The position numbers were made by a program, and so were the translations under genes. Shown in pieces: positions 49,917-58,223 of a DNA stretch of 64,000 bases (positions within the stretch are counted from its first letter, which is position 1; the number at the start of each line of letters is the position of its first letter). The DNA comes from Catelliglobosispora koreensis DSM 44566 (GTDB lineage: Bacteria > Actinomycetota > Actinomycetes > Mycobacteriales > Micromonosporaceae). The notes under the pieces were generated by a model. That model worked only from the letters and a program-made list of their open reading frames with translations, ran no database searches and was not told where the DNA came from. The stretch spans positions 404,320-468,319 of the forward strand of contig NZ_KB903283.1 of assembly GCF_000379685.1 (NCBI RefSeq), in the 5' to 3' direction.

Positions 49917-50431
49917 CTAAAGGCTGGTGATCACCTGCTTGACCAGGTCGCGATATTCCTGGCGCATCGGAAGATCCCGGTTGACGGTCAGTCTGCGCCT
50001 GGTGGCGATGACGTCGGCACCGCGGACGGGATCGTGGCCGGCCTTGTCATAGTTCTCCCACCACAACGCCACACCACGGCGCTGCCATGCAGGCACCTTA
50101 CTGAAGTTGATGCCGTGTTCAAAGAGCAGTTCGTTCTTGTCCGAAGTAGTGGCCCGCCGTAGCCGTTCCGTGGCCTGGCTTTGACTCTGGCCGTTTTCGC
50201 GTAGCGTCCAGTAGCACCAGCCGTTGAGCGCATTGCGGGCCGCGTCGGCCTGCCGCCACGAGAAGTAGTCCACGACATCGGAAACCTTTGCCCCGGCCCA
50301 AATTCGCGCGTCAAAGTGCCCGGACAGTCCAGCCGCGTGAGTAAAGGCGGCTGACGCACTCCGGGCAGGACAGTCAGCGCATGCAGATATTCACGGGCGC
50401 GTTGCCGTGCTTCAAACTCGTCGGGACTCAC
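49917..50431 (-). pseudogene. Decayed tRNA(His) guanylyltransferase-like gene (thg1), catalytic core deleted
   Basis: The GTG at 50431 opens a frame with the normal Thg1 N-terminus (SPDEFEARQRAREYLHALTV, then LPG). In intact homologues LPG is followed by the catalytic region with the metal-binding Asp residues. Here the match stops near 50360 and resumes at once, in another reading frame, with the middle of the protein (ASAAFTHAAGLSGHFDARIW, then VVDYFSWRQADAARNALNGW) through to the C-terminus at 49917. About 100 codons are missing and the two parts are frame-shifted, so no active enzyme can be made. The C-terminal part could still be translated from ATG 50273 (118 residues). Confidence 0.75.
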
Positions 50432-50637
50432 GCGGCAACTTAAGGGTCGCGCCAGTGAGGACGCTAGGGCTGAGCGCTTCCCTGTGGGCTGGCGAGGCGG
50501 AACAGGGCGGCGATCGCGGTAGAGCGAAAGGGTGTTCGCGTTTGCGTCAGCTGACCATAAGGCCTGCTCACGGGGGCACTATCGATGAAGGCGGCGGCAC
50601 GCCGGAGCGAAAGTGCGCCCGGCTCGTTACACGGGGC

Positions 50638-50871
50638 GTGGATACCCAAACCGGCATGCTCGCGCTCGATCCGGGCAGCATCACGGTCACAACGGCCGCA
50701 GAACTCGCCCGTGCACACAGCAACCCAGCTGGGACCAAGCTATGCCAAAGGTGCGGCGACCCCTATCCGTGCGCGGTTTTGCGGCACGCCCAGCAGGTGT
50801 GCACGCTCGCCGGCGTCACCCCGCAAACAGCGCCCTCGCCGATCGCGGTGGCCAGCAAGCACAGCTTCTAG
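50638..50871 (+). CDS. Small Cys-motif protein, unknown
   Basis: A 77-residue candidate from GTG 50638 (ATG 50656 also possible). The distinctive part is LCQRCGDPYPCAVLRHAQQV, a CxxCx5C arrangement that could bind zinc; comparable short proteins occur in many actinomycetes without assigned function. The frame is open upstream to 50407, but that region is Arg/Gly-rich and unlikely to be coding. It overlaps the convergent MFS gene by 4 bp. The stretch 50432-50637 holds nothing else I can support. Confidence 0.5.
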   Translation: MDTQTGMLALDPGSITVTTAAELARAHSNPAGTKLCQRCGDPYPCAVLRHAQQVCTLAGVTPQTAPSPIAVASKHSF

Positions 50872-52127
50872 GGCGCTGGGGTTTGCGGCGCTTCAACAGC
50901 GAAGTCGGCTGGCGCCTTCTGCTTGCGGGCTCTCGCGATGAACGGGATCGATAGTCCAGTTAGGACACCGGACATGATGTACGACGCCGGGTAGCCCCAT
51001 ATGTCGGCTGCCCGGCCCAGTACCGGCTGGGCGACGACGCCCCCGCTTGAACCCATCAGTGAGTCGAACGACAGAATCGTCGCCCGCTGCTGGGAAGGGA
51101 TAAGGCCGTTGAGGTAGGCCTGGCGGATCGGTGTCGCGGCGGCGGAAATCAGTCCCCACACCACGATCAGGGCCAGCGCGACCCAGAACTTTTGGATCAG
51201 CCCCATGAAGATGACCGCGGCTGAAGCGATGACCTCGGCGGCGATGAGGGCTGAGGTCCGGCGCTGGAACAAGTGGCGGATGTGCGCCGTCAGCAATCCA
51301 CCAACGATTTGTGCTCCTGCCACGATCGCGGCCGCGAGACCGGCGATGCCGTAGGCCTGTGGGTCACCGTAAAGGTCGAGCAGATACGGCTGCAGCGCGT
51401 AGAACACGTAGATGAGAACACCGCCGGTGAACAGGCCGGAGAGCATCAGGTACTTCACCGCTGGGATGCGCCAGCCGTACTCCAGAGAGTTGGCGACGAT
51501 CTTCTTCATCTCCGCGAGCGGGCGGCCGTCGCGCTTAGGGGTGAAGCCAATGTCGCGCATGAGCACAAAGGCGATGACGAACATGACACCGAGCACCGCG
51601 GCCCGTACCACGAACGGGACCCCAAGGTTGGTCAGCTGAGCGATATAGCCGCCCGCGACCGAGCCCGTGAGCATGCCGACGCCCGCGAGCACCTGCCCGC
51701 GCCCGAACACCGTCTCCAGCGTGCCTTCGTATCCGGTCGCCTGTAACGCATCGACAAGCCAGGCTTCAGTCGCGCCGGAAAAGAAGGTGAAGCCGAGGCC
51801 AAGCAGGACGGACACGAGCGCCCACAGCCAAAACGACGCCTCGACTTGCCATAGGAGCACATAAAGCCCAGTGGATATAGCCAGCGTGATGGTGCCGAGC
51901 AGGAAGGAGGCGCGCCGTCCCCACATGTCGGCCACGATGCCCGTTGGCACTTCGAACAGCACCATTCCCGCGGTGAAGAAGGCGTTGGCGGCGAACGCTT
52001 CCAGGTTGGACAGTCCCGCGTCGAGCAAGAAGATCGTGTTGATGCCCCAGATCAGCGACGCCGCGAGCGTGTTGCCCAGGAGCAGCGTGTAGTAGATCCG
52101 TTTGATCGCCGCCGGCGTGTATGTCAC
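50868..52127 (-). CDS. Major facilitator superfamily transporter
   Basis: A 419-residue protein with 12 hydrophobic helices. The MFS loop 2-3 signature is visible as GIVADMWGRRASFLLGTITL, and a second in AGAQIVGGLLTAHIRHLFQR. It begins VTYTPAAIKRIYYTLLLGNT from a GTG at 52127 overlapping an AAGG element; the longer frame to 52223 would overlap the divergent gene. It belongs to the drug/metabolite efflux type by general look, with no basis for a substrate. Divergent from the membrane protein at 52170 by 42 bp. Confidence 0.88.
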   Translation of the reverse strand: MTYTPAAIKRIYYTLLLGNTLAASLIWGINTIFLLDAGLSNLEAFAANAFFTAGMVLFEVPTGIVADMWGRRASFLLGTITLAISTGLYVLLWQVEASFWLWALVSVLLGLGFTFFSGATEAWLVDALQATGYEGTLETVFGRGQVLAGVGMLTGSVAGGYIAQLTNLGVPFVVRAAVLGVMFVIAFVLMRDIGFTPKRDGRPLAEMKKIVANSLEYGWRIPAVKYLMLSGLFTGGVLIYVFYALQPYLLDLYGDPQAYGIAGLAAAIVAGAQIVGGLLTAHIRHLFQRRTSALIAAEVIASAAVIFMGLIQKFWVALALIVVWGLISAAATPIRQAYLNGLIPSQQRATILSFDSLMGSSGGVVAQPVLGRAADIWGYPASYIMSGVLTGLSIPFIARARKQKAPADFAVEAPQTPAP

Positions 52128-52169
52128 CTTCCGATCATGCCACGGCGCTGATCTGACAAACTGGGACGC

Positions 52170-52847
52170 GTGTCGATAGGCGGTCAGACACCGGCGTGGC
52201 GGCGCGTCACCGAAGGTGAGCACCGGGCCGGAGTCGCTCTAGCCGTGGTCGCCCTGCTCATCTTGCAATTTCTCGTGCCGAGACAGTACGCGTTCAAGCC
52301 CGTCTGGCTCATCATGGCGCTAGAAGCGGCGATCTTCATCGTGCTCACGATCGCCAATCCGTTCCGGATCAACCGTGAATCGGCCGCGTTGCGGGTCGCC
52401 AGCCTGCTGCTCGTGGGAGTGGCTAGTTTCGCGACCTTGTGGTCTGTGGGCTTACTCACCTACGACATGGTCGAGGGAAAGACTGACCTGACCGCGGTGG
52501 AGCTCGTGCGCAATGGCGCGGCCATCTGGCTCACCAACGTTCTCGTGTTTGGGCTTTGGTTCTGGGAGCTCGACCGTGGCGGCCCGGCCGCGCGAGCCAA
52601 CAACCGCAAGGCCTACGCGGACTTCCTCTTTCCGCAGATGGCAACGCCTCACGTCGCCGATGCGGACTGGCGCCCCCAGTTCACCGACTATCTCTACGTC
52701 GCGTTCACGAACGCCACCGCATTCAGCCCCACCGATGCGATGCCCCTGTCGCGGTGGGCCAAATTCGCCATGATGCTCGAATCAGCTATCTCCCTTGTCA
52801 CGGTCGTTCTCGTGATCGCCCGGGCGGTTAACGTTCTGGGCAACTAA
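52170..52847 (+). CDS. Integral membrane protein, unknown function
   Basis: A 225-residue protein with about five helices (VALAVVALLILQFLVPRQYA, VWLIMALEAAIFIVLTIANP, LRVASLLLVGVASFATLWSV, IWLTNVLVFGLWFWELDRGG, MLESAISLVTVVLVIARAVN). The conserved-looking segment FTNATAFSPTDAMPLSRWAK precedes the last helix and recalls the region before the selectivity segment in two-helix ion channels, but I do not assign it. Short intergenic distance (about 66 bp) to the next small membrane protein. Confidence 0.75.
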   Translation: MSIGGQTPAWRRVTEGEHRAGVALAVVALLILQFLVPRQYAFKPVWLIMALEAAIFIVLTIANPFRINRESAALRVASLLLVGVASFATLWSVGLLTYDMVEGKTDLTAVELVRNGAAIWLTNVLVFGLWFWELDRGGPAARANNRKAYADFLFPQMATPHVADADWRPQFTDYLYVAFTNATAFSPTDAMPLSRWAKFAMMLESAISLVTVVLVIARAVNVLGN

Positions 52848-52913
52848 GGGCTGTCACATTCCGCGAGGCTGTCTCGTCAGGTGACCGCAAGCCCTCAATC
52901 AAGGAGAGAGTTC

Positions 52914-53270
52914 ATGTTCGCCGCTTATGTCACTGTCACCAGCCTTACCGCGCTCTTCAACGCCATCGCCGCCTACACGTACTTGAGCGGCCACGACTAC
53001 CCCAAGGCTCAGGCCGATATGAAGCGCGTGCCAAGGTCGTGGCTGCCCATCCTGGGTCTGTTGCTGGCGGCGGGCGCGCTGGGATTGCTCGCCGGGTTCG
53101 CCGTGCCGCTCCTGGGCATCCTTGCCGCGGTGGGGCTGGTGCTTTACTTCATCGGCGCCATTATCGCCCACCTGCGTGTGGGTTCGCGTCAGCTCATCGG
53201 GGGCATCGTGTTTCTGGCGTTCGCTGTGGCGTCGCTAGTGCTGAACCTTGCGGCGGGGAGCCAGGTGTGA
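52914..53270 (+). CDS. DoxX-like small membrane protein
   Basis: A 118-residue protein from ATG 52914, directly after AAGGAGAG. Four helices (YVTVTSLTALFNAIAAYTYL, WLPILGLLLAAGALGLLAGF, PLLGILAAVGLVLYFIGAII, GGIVFLAFAVASLVLNLAAG) and the loop YPKAQADMKRVPRSW fit the DoxX-like family of unknown function, sometimes linked to redox stress. The longer frame to 52881 lacks a ribosome-binding site. Its end overlaps the convergent hydrolase gene by 36 bp. Confidence 0.82.
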   Translation: MFAAYVTVTSLTALFNAIAAYTYLSGHDYPKAQADMKRVPRSWLPILGLLLAAGALGLLAGFAVPLLGILAAVGLVLYFIGAIIAHLRVGSRQLIGGIVFLAFAVASLVLNLAAGSQV

Positions 53271-53672
53271 CAGGGTCCGGCTCCACATTGGAGTGAGCAG
53301 GTCATGACCCGCTGCCGGATGCATTTCCAGCCTCGCGGCAGGGAGGCGCTTTTGCCACCAGCTGCCGTGTCGCTGGCCGGTCAGCGGGTCTTTAGCTCCA
53401 TAGAGCAGCAACGTTTTCGCCCTCACCTCAGCGATCGAAAAGCCAAGGGCGGCTTCGTCTTCGGGGATAGGCGTCGCCAGAATCACCAGCCTGGCGACCG
53501 CGTCAGGATGTGCGGTCGCGAATTCCATAGCGGCGTAGCCCTGTGACGACCAGCCCACAACTCCGGCTGGCGCGGTCAGCGCCGTGGAGCCAGGCGGTGC
53601 AAGCGTCACCCCTCGCGCTGCTGTCGCTTCAGGATCCGGGTCGGTCGCGGAGCCAAAGAGGAACACCAACAT
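53235..53672 (-). CDS. Compact or truncated alpha/beta hydrolase
   Basis: A 145-residue protein from ATG 53672. The nucleophile elbow is VVGWSSQGYAAMEFA (Ser in GxSxG), followed by VARLVILATPIPEDE, the acid strand TLLLYGAKDPLTG and the catalytic His in HPAAGHDLL. It is about half the length of usual alpha/beta hydrolases: the strand order is present from the nucleophile on, but the N-terminal strands and cap are missing or reduced to about 40 residues. It may be a small family or a 5'-truncated gene. Starts 18 bp from the divergent methyltransferase and overlaps the DoxX-like gene. Confidence 0.65.
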   Translation of the reverse strand: MLVFLFGSATDPDPEATAARGVTLAPPGSTALTAPAGVVGWSSQGYAAMEFATAHPDAVARLVILATPIPEDEAALGFSIAEVRAKTLLLYGAKDPLTGQRHGSWWQKRLPAARLEMHPAAGHDLLTPMWSRTLSHLAPRRKVQH

Positions 53673-53690
53673 GAGGGGCACAATATAGAT

Positions 53691-54311
53691 ATGACCGAGA
53701 CCCCGGCGGCCCGCCAGCAACGTGTGTGGGACAGAGCGGCACCCAGTTACGACAAGCAGATCGCCTTCTTGGAAAAGATCCAGTTTGGTGGCGGCCGGGA
53801 ATGGGTGTGCTCACGGGCCATCGGTGACGTGCTGGAGGTAGCGATCGGCACCGGCCGCAACCTGCCGTTCTACCCCAAGGACGTCCGCATCACCGGGATC
53901 GAGCTCAGCCCTGCGATGCTCGATATCGCCCGGCGTCGCGCCGCCGAACTAGGCATCAGCGCTGATTTGCGCCAGGGCGACGCCGAGAGGCTGGACTTCG
54001 GCGACGACACCTTCGACACGGTTGTTTGCGTGCTGTCGCTGTGCACCATCCCTGACAACGCCAAGGCCATCAGCGAAATGCACCGTGTCCTCAAGCCTGG
54101 GGGCAAACTGCTAATGCTGGACCACATCGGCAGTCAGTGGTGGCCCATCTGGGCGGGTCAGCGGCTGCTGGAGCTGCTGACCGCTAGGTCAGGCGAATAC
54201 ATGACTCGTCGTCAGCTGCCGCTCGTGCGGGCCGCCGGATTCGAGATCATCGAGGCCGAAAGGCTCAAGGCAGGCAGCGTCGAGCGCATCGCCGCGCGCA
54301 AGCCCAGCTAG
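53691..54311 (+). CDS. Class I SAM-dependent methyltransferase (UbiE/PmtA-like)
   Basis: A 206-residue protein: SAM motif I VLEVAIGTGRNLPFYP, acid motif GIELSPAMLDIARRRA, LDFGDDTFDTVVCVLSLCTI and VLKPGGKLLMLDHI. The pattern IGTGRNLPFYP is common in small phospholipid or ubiquinone/menaquinone-type methyltransferases. Substrate not deducible. A strong bidirectional terminator follows. An AT-rich CAATATAGAT lies directly before the ATG, so the promoter must overlap that of the divergent hydrolase. Confidence 0.87.
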   Translation: MTETPAARQQRVWDRAAPSYDKQIAFLEKIQFGGGREWVCSRAIGDVLEVAIGTGRNLPFYPKDVRITGIELSPAMLDIARRRAAELGISADLRQGDAERLDFGDDTFDTVVCVLSLCTIPDNAKAISEMHRVLKPGGKLLMLDHIGSQWWPIWAGQRLLELLTARSGEYMTRRQLPLVRAAGFEIIEAERLKAGSVERIAARKPS

Positions 54312-54313
54312 CG

Positions 54314-54349
54314 TGTGGCCGCCACCCCACGGTCGCGGTGGCGGCCACA
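54314..54349. terminator. Bidirectional terminator between methyltransferase and secreted hydrolase genes
   Basis: A perfect 13-bp inverted repeat TGTGGCCGCCACC/GGTGGCGGCCACA with a 10-nt loop, located 2 bp after the methyltransferase stop and 6 bp from the convergent gene's stop. Confidence 0.82.
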
Positions 54350-54355
54350 GCTACA

Positions 54356-57274
54356 TCAATATGTCGCCGCGCAGCTTTGCGCGGTCCAGGCGGAATAGCC
54401 CCACGAGTTGAACGACCTGGCCTGGAAGCACTTGTAGGTGCCCTGAGCCAAGCCGTACACGTAATGATCCGTCTTGTTGACGATGTTGTAGGTAGTGATC
54501 GCACCGGTCATCACGTCGAGCACCTGGAAGCCGGTCTCGTTGGAGGAGCGGTCCGTCCAGGCGAACCGCAACGTGGACGACGTCACCCGCGAGGCCGCCG
54601 GGTTTGACGGTGCGAGCGGTGGACCATACGTCGTCGCGCACACATAGCCTGTCGGGGCTGAGGATCCGGCCAAGTTATAGGACCGCACGTTGAAACACAT
54701 CGTTGTGTTGGGCGCGATCCCGTTCCAGGTATGCGATGTCACGTTTGGTTGCGTGTTCTGGAAACTCACCTGGTTGTAGACCTGGAACATCGTTTCGTTG
54801 TTGGAACGGTCCGTCCAGGTGATTCTGATCTGTGAGCTGCTGACGGGAACGGCCGATACGATCGTTGGTGCGGCTGGGATCGTCGGTGTGGTGGCACATG
54901 AGTAGGCCGACCACGCTGACTCACCCGCTAGGTTCTTCGCCCGCACACGCAAGCACAGGTATGCGCCGTTGGGCAGACCGGTCCAGACGTACCCGACGGC
55001 GTTAGCGCCCCCGGCAGGCCGGATTTCGCTGCCGTTGGTCACCTCGAACGCGGTTTCGTTGGTGGACTTGTCCGTCCAGGACAGCTTGATCTGCGTGCCA
55101 CTGACCACTGTCGCGATAGGATTGGCCGGTGCGATAGGAATCGTTGGTGTGGTTCCGCACTTTTGCGTGGTCCAGGCGGAGTAACCGGCCAGGTTGAACG
55201 AGCGGACCTTGAAGCACTTGGTCTGCCCGAACGCCATGTTGCCCCACGTGAGGTTGGTGATGTTGGCGGTGGTCTGCTTGATTTCGACGCTGTCGGTGAC
55301 CTGGAAACCGTTCTCGTTGTTGGACTTATCCGCCCAGGTGACCTTAAGCGCGCTGCCGTTGACGACCGTCACGACCGGGACGCCGGGCACGACCGGGATC
55401 GTCGGGGTGATGACGCAGGGCGCCGAGCCCCAGGGCGAATACCCAACGGCGTTGTAGGCACGCACCTTGAAGCACTTGTTCGCGCCGTTGGCCAGACCGT
55501 CCCACGTGAACGAAGTGGTGTTGGGGTCGGAGATCCGGGTGACCGTGCCGTCGTTGATTTCGTAGCGCAGTTCGTTGTTCGCGTTGTCGGTCCAGCCGAC
55601 GCGCACACTCGTTCCACTTAGGATAGTCGCCGTAACCGCTGTGGGCGCGGCAGGGTACGTCGGTGTAGTGACGCAAACCGGTGCAGTGAACGGCGATCCG
55701 CCGTAGTAGTTGTACGACTGAACCTTGAGGCAGCGGGAGCTTCCCGGGGTTAGCCCGGTCCACACCAAGCTTGTCGCATCCCGGGTGGCCGTGCGGGTTT
55801 CGGTGCCGTCAGAGACGGCGAAGCCATCCTCGGTCAGCGACGTGTCCGTCCACGAAAGTGTCAGCGATGTCCCGTCCGGCGCCGCTGTCATGCTTGGGGC
55901 AGTGGGGCCGGGCGGTATGCCGGCGAACGTGAACTTCCACTGTTCCTTGCTTGCATACCGTTTGCCGTCCACGATTTTGATGACGCGCCAGACGTAGGTG
56001 CCAATTGGCAATGGCGGCACGAACGAGGTCATCAAAGGCAACTTCGCCATCGACGTCGCCTTGGTCATGGTGAACGTTGGCGAGTTCGATGGCGCGAGAA
56101 CGACTTCGTAGGAAACCGCGCTTAGCGCGGCGACGTCCTGCCATTCGAGCGTTTCGGCGTACTGGTTGTACACACCTGCCCCCGGTGCGCCAGGGCAGGT
56201 GCCCAACAGGTAGCCCTGACGGGCGTCCTGGGCATCGTCGCCGGCGTATAAGCCGAACCGGCGGAACTGGTCATCGAAGTCTTGCAGGGTGAACCAGGTA
56301 GCCGCGGCTACGGTTGCGAATTCGTCGTTGAGTGCGGCGTACCCCTTGATGAGGTTGTAGCACTGGTCTTCTTTGGACACCACCGGCCCGCCGAGCGCTT
56401 CGCCGTCTGCTGGCCGCCGCCACCCGAATTCGGTGATGTAGACCGGAATCCCGAAGCCGCTGGTGAATTTCCACACGAAGTCAGCCAGCCGCGGGTGGAT
56501 GCTGCGGTCGGAGCCCTCGGTCTCGACGTTGGGCAAAATGGCATCGACATACGGGTGGATACCGATGCCGTCCACAGCCGCGTCGAGGTTGCTGTAACCG
56601 CCAGCCACGTTGGGATCGCCTGCGCCGTTTTGGAAGGCGGTGTTCGTGTCAGTCAGGTACGTGACTGGATACTGAGGTGTTCCTTCGGCGCCGTTGGCCA
56701 GCCCGCCGCTGATGATCAGATCTTGCCCGCCGCCGCAGGAGTTCGGCGCGGTGCGGATCGCGCGGGCGGTGTGGCCGATGTAGCGGGCGAAATCCGCCGC
56801 TAGTAAGGGAGTAGCGCCCGGTGTTCCAGACAAGTTGGGCTCGTTCCAAACCTCCCAGACGTCGATGCGGTCGAAGTCCTGATGGCAGGCGATCGCGGCG
56901 GCGTCCGCGGCGAAAGTGTCTGGAGCGGAGGAGGTGGTGAAGTTAGCGCCTAGTAAGCCAATGATTTTGAAGTTCGTGCCGATCGCCGCCAGGAATGACT
57001 TGTATGCCTCCCTCGCGCAGCCGTGACTGCTGATCATTTTCCGCAGGTCGAGCCGCAGCCACGCGGTCTGAGCCTGTAGTGCGGTGTCGTCGATGAGTTT
57101 TTGTGCCGAAGCGGTGCGGTGGCAGGTGCCATCGTCCGCGAAGTAGATGACGTCTCCGGCCTGGATGCCTTTGATGCCGGTGGTGGCTAGCGCGGGCTGC
57201 TGGGCGATCGCCTGGGCGAGCACGGTCGAGAGCAGCAGCACGCAGAACGCCGCGAATTTGCGGGAGTGCTTCAT
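54356..57274 (-). CDS. Secreted clan GH-A glycoside hydrolase with six FN3 repeats
   Basis: A 972-residue secreted protein from ATG 57274. A signal peptide (FAAFCVLLLSTVLAQAIAQQ, cleavage near PALAT) leads to a TIM-barrel domain (about 35-370) with acid/base Glu in VWEVWNEPN (near 143), GIGIHPYVDA, and nucleophile Glu in VYITEFGWRRP (near 281), as in GH5/GH39-like enzymes. An FN3-like segment follows, then six clear fibronectin type III repeats of about 86 residues (456-972), each with a W(T/A)D-x-S-x-NE motif and a CFKVRxxNxxGxSxW-type strand. Substrate probably a polysaccharide, not identified. It lies 14 bp after the M23 peptidase gene. Confidence 0.85.
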   Translation of the reverse strand: MKHSRKFAAFCVLLLSTVLAQAIAQQPALATTGIKGIQAGDVIYFADDGTCHRTASAQKLIDDTALQAQTAWLRLDLRKMISSHGCAREAYKSFLAAIGTNFKIIGLLGANFTTSSAPDTFAADAAAIACHQDFDRIDVWEVWNEPNLSGTPGATPLLAADFARYIGHTARAIRTAPNSCGGGQDLIISGGLANGAEGTPQYPVTYLTDTNTAFQNGAGDPNVAGGYSNLDAAVDGIGIHPYVDAILPNVETEGSDRSIHPRLADFVWKFTSGFGIPVYITEFGWRRPADGEALGGPVVSKEDQCYNLIKGYAALNDEFATVAAATWFTLQDFDDQFRRFGLYAGDDAQDARQGYLLGTCPGAPGAGVYNQYAETLEWQDVAALSAVSYEVVLAPSNSPTFTMTKATSMAKLPLMTSFVPPLPIGTYVWRVIKIVDGKRYASKEQWKFTFAGIPPGPTAPSMTAAPDGTSLTLSWTDTSLTEDGFAVSDGTETRTATRDATSLVWTGLTPGSSRCLKVQSYNYYGGSPFTAPVCVTTPTYPAAPTAVTATILSGTSVRVGWTDNANNELRYEINDGTVTRISDPNTTSFTWDGLANGANKCFKVRAYNAVGYSPWGSAPCVITPTIPVVPGVPVVTVVNGSALKVTWADKSNNENGFQVTDSVEIKQTTANITNLTWGNMAFGQTKCFKVRSFNLAGYSAWTTQKCGTTPTIPIAPANPIATVVSGTQIKLSWTDKSTNETAFEVTNGSEIRPAGGANAVGYVWTGLPNGAYLCLRVRAKNLAGESAWSAYSCATTPTIPAAPTIVSAVPVSSSQIRITWTDRSNNETMFQVYNQVSFQNTQPNVTSHTWNGIAPNTTMCFNVRSYNLAGSSAPTGYVCATTYGPPLAPSNPAASRVTSSTLRFAWTDRSSNETGFQVLDVMTGAITTYNIVNKTDHYVYGLAQGTYKCFQARSFNSWGYSAWTAQSCAATY

Positions 57275-57288
57275 GGTTTCGCCGCCTC

Positions 57289-58077
57289 TCACGGGCACCG
57301 GGTGACGCCGGGGATGAACCCGGTGTAGCCGGTGTTGGTATTGGCGTCGGGGACCCACCGGCCGGTGCCGATGCGGTTCCAGACCGTGCTGGGTCCATAG
57401 GTGCCGGGAGCTGAACTGCCCGTCTTCTGGCAGTAGATGGTCACGTAGGTGCCATCGGCGAGCGTGCCTGCCGAGGCGTAGCCGTTACCCGGTCCCGTTC
57501 GGACGGTGATGGTGGTCCCGTTGGGCGTCATGTCGATCCAGCCCGCACCGGTGCCTGCGCCCTGGCAGGCGTTGGTGCTGGTGTAGGTGACGTTGCTGTA
57601 ATAGCCGACCTGAACGCCATCGAACTTGATCTTTACGGCCGTGCCGTTGAGCTTCTGCTCGTAGTGCAGATGCGGTCCCGTGGACGTTCCGCCCGTCGAG
57701 CCGACCAGGCCGATGATCGTGCCGTAGCCGACCACCTGGCCGACGCGCACCCACTGTGCGCTGAGGTGGGCGTAGAGCGTGGTGTTGCCGCCGGTGTGGT
57801 TGATCCGCACGTACTTGCCGTAATTGGCCGCGGCCTCAGAGACCATGTCAACCGTGCCGGGTGCGCTTGCCACGACGTAGTCACCGTCGTCGTCGGCACG
57901 GTTGAAGTCGATGGCGTTAAGCGGGGAGTGGGTGGCGTAGGTCTGCCCGCCCCACACCTGTCCACAAGGGAACGGGAGTTTGTAGACCGGCGCCGCGAGC
58001 GCGGGCGCGGCTGGGAGCAACACCGCCGCGGCGGCGAGTATTACCACCGCGGCAAGACGTATAGGGCGTCTGGACAT
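57289..58077 (-). CDS. Secreted M23 peptidase with C-terminal SH3-like domain
   Basis: A 262-residue protein from ATG 58077. A signal peptide (LAAVVILAAAAVLLPAAPAL) ends at LAAP. The LytM/M23 domain has the zinc ligands in ATHSPLNAIDFNRAD (HxxxD-like) and GPHLHYEQ (HxH), with KYVRINHTGGNTTLYAHLSA between. The last 90 residues form an SH3b-like module with paired Cys (ACQGAGTGAG, IYCQKTG, VTRCP). It should cleave peptidoglycan cross-bridges or bind the wall outside the cell. It is followed by the FN3 hydrolase gene in the same operon. Confidence 0.87.
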   Translation of the reverse strand: MSRRPIRLAAVVILAAAAVLLPAAPALAAPVYKLPFPCGQVWGGQTYATHSPLNAIDFNRADDDGDYVVASAPGTVDMVSEAAANYGKYVRINHTGGNTTLYAHLSAQWVRVGQVVGYGTIIGLVGSTGGTSTGPHLHYEQKLNGTAVKIKFDGVQVGYYSNVTYTSTNACQGAGTGAGWIDMTPNGTTITVRTGPGNGYASAGTLADGTYVTIYCQKTGSSAPGTYGPSTVWNRIGTGRWVPDANTNTGYTGFIPGVTRCP

Positions 58078-58223
58078 TTCAATGGCTCCAATCGTGGGAA
58101 GGTCCGCACATTCTTTGCACAGCCACTTATCGGGCCGCTTGCCGTCGCCTTGCCAAACCCTTGCCACCTGCGCCGTGCCCGTTTACGCTCACGTCCTGGC
58201 AGCCCGGCCGGGGGAGGCGGAGT

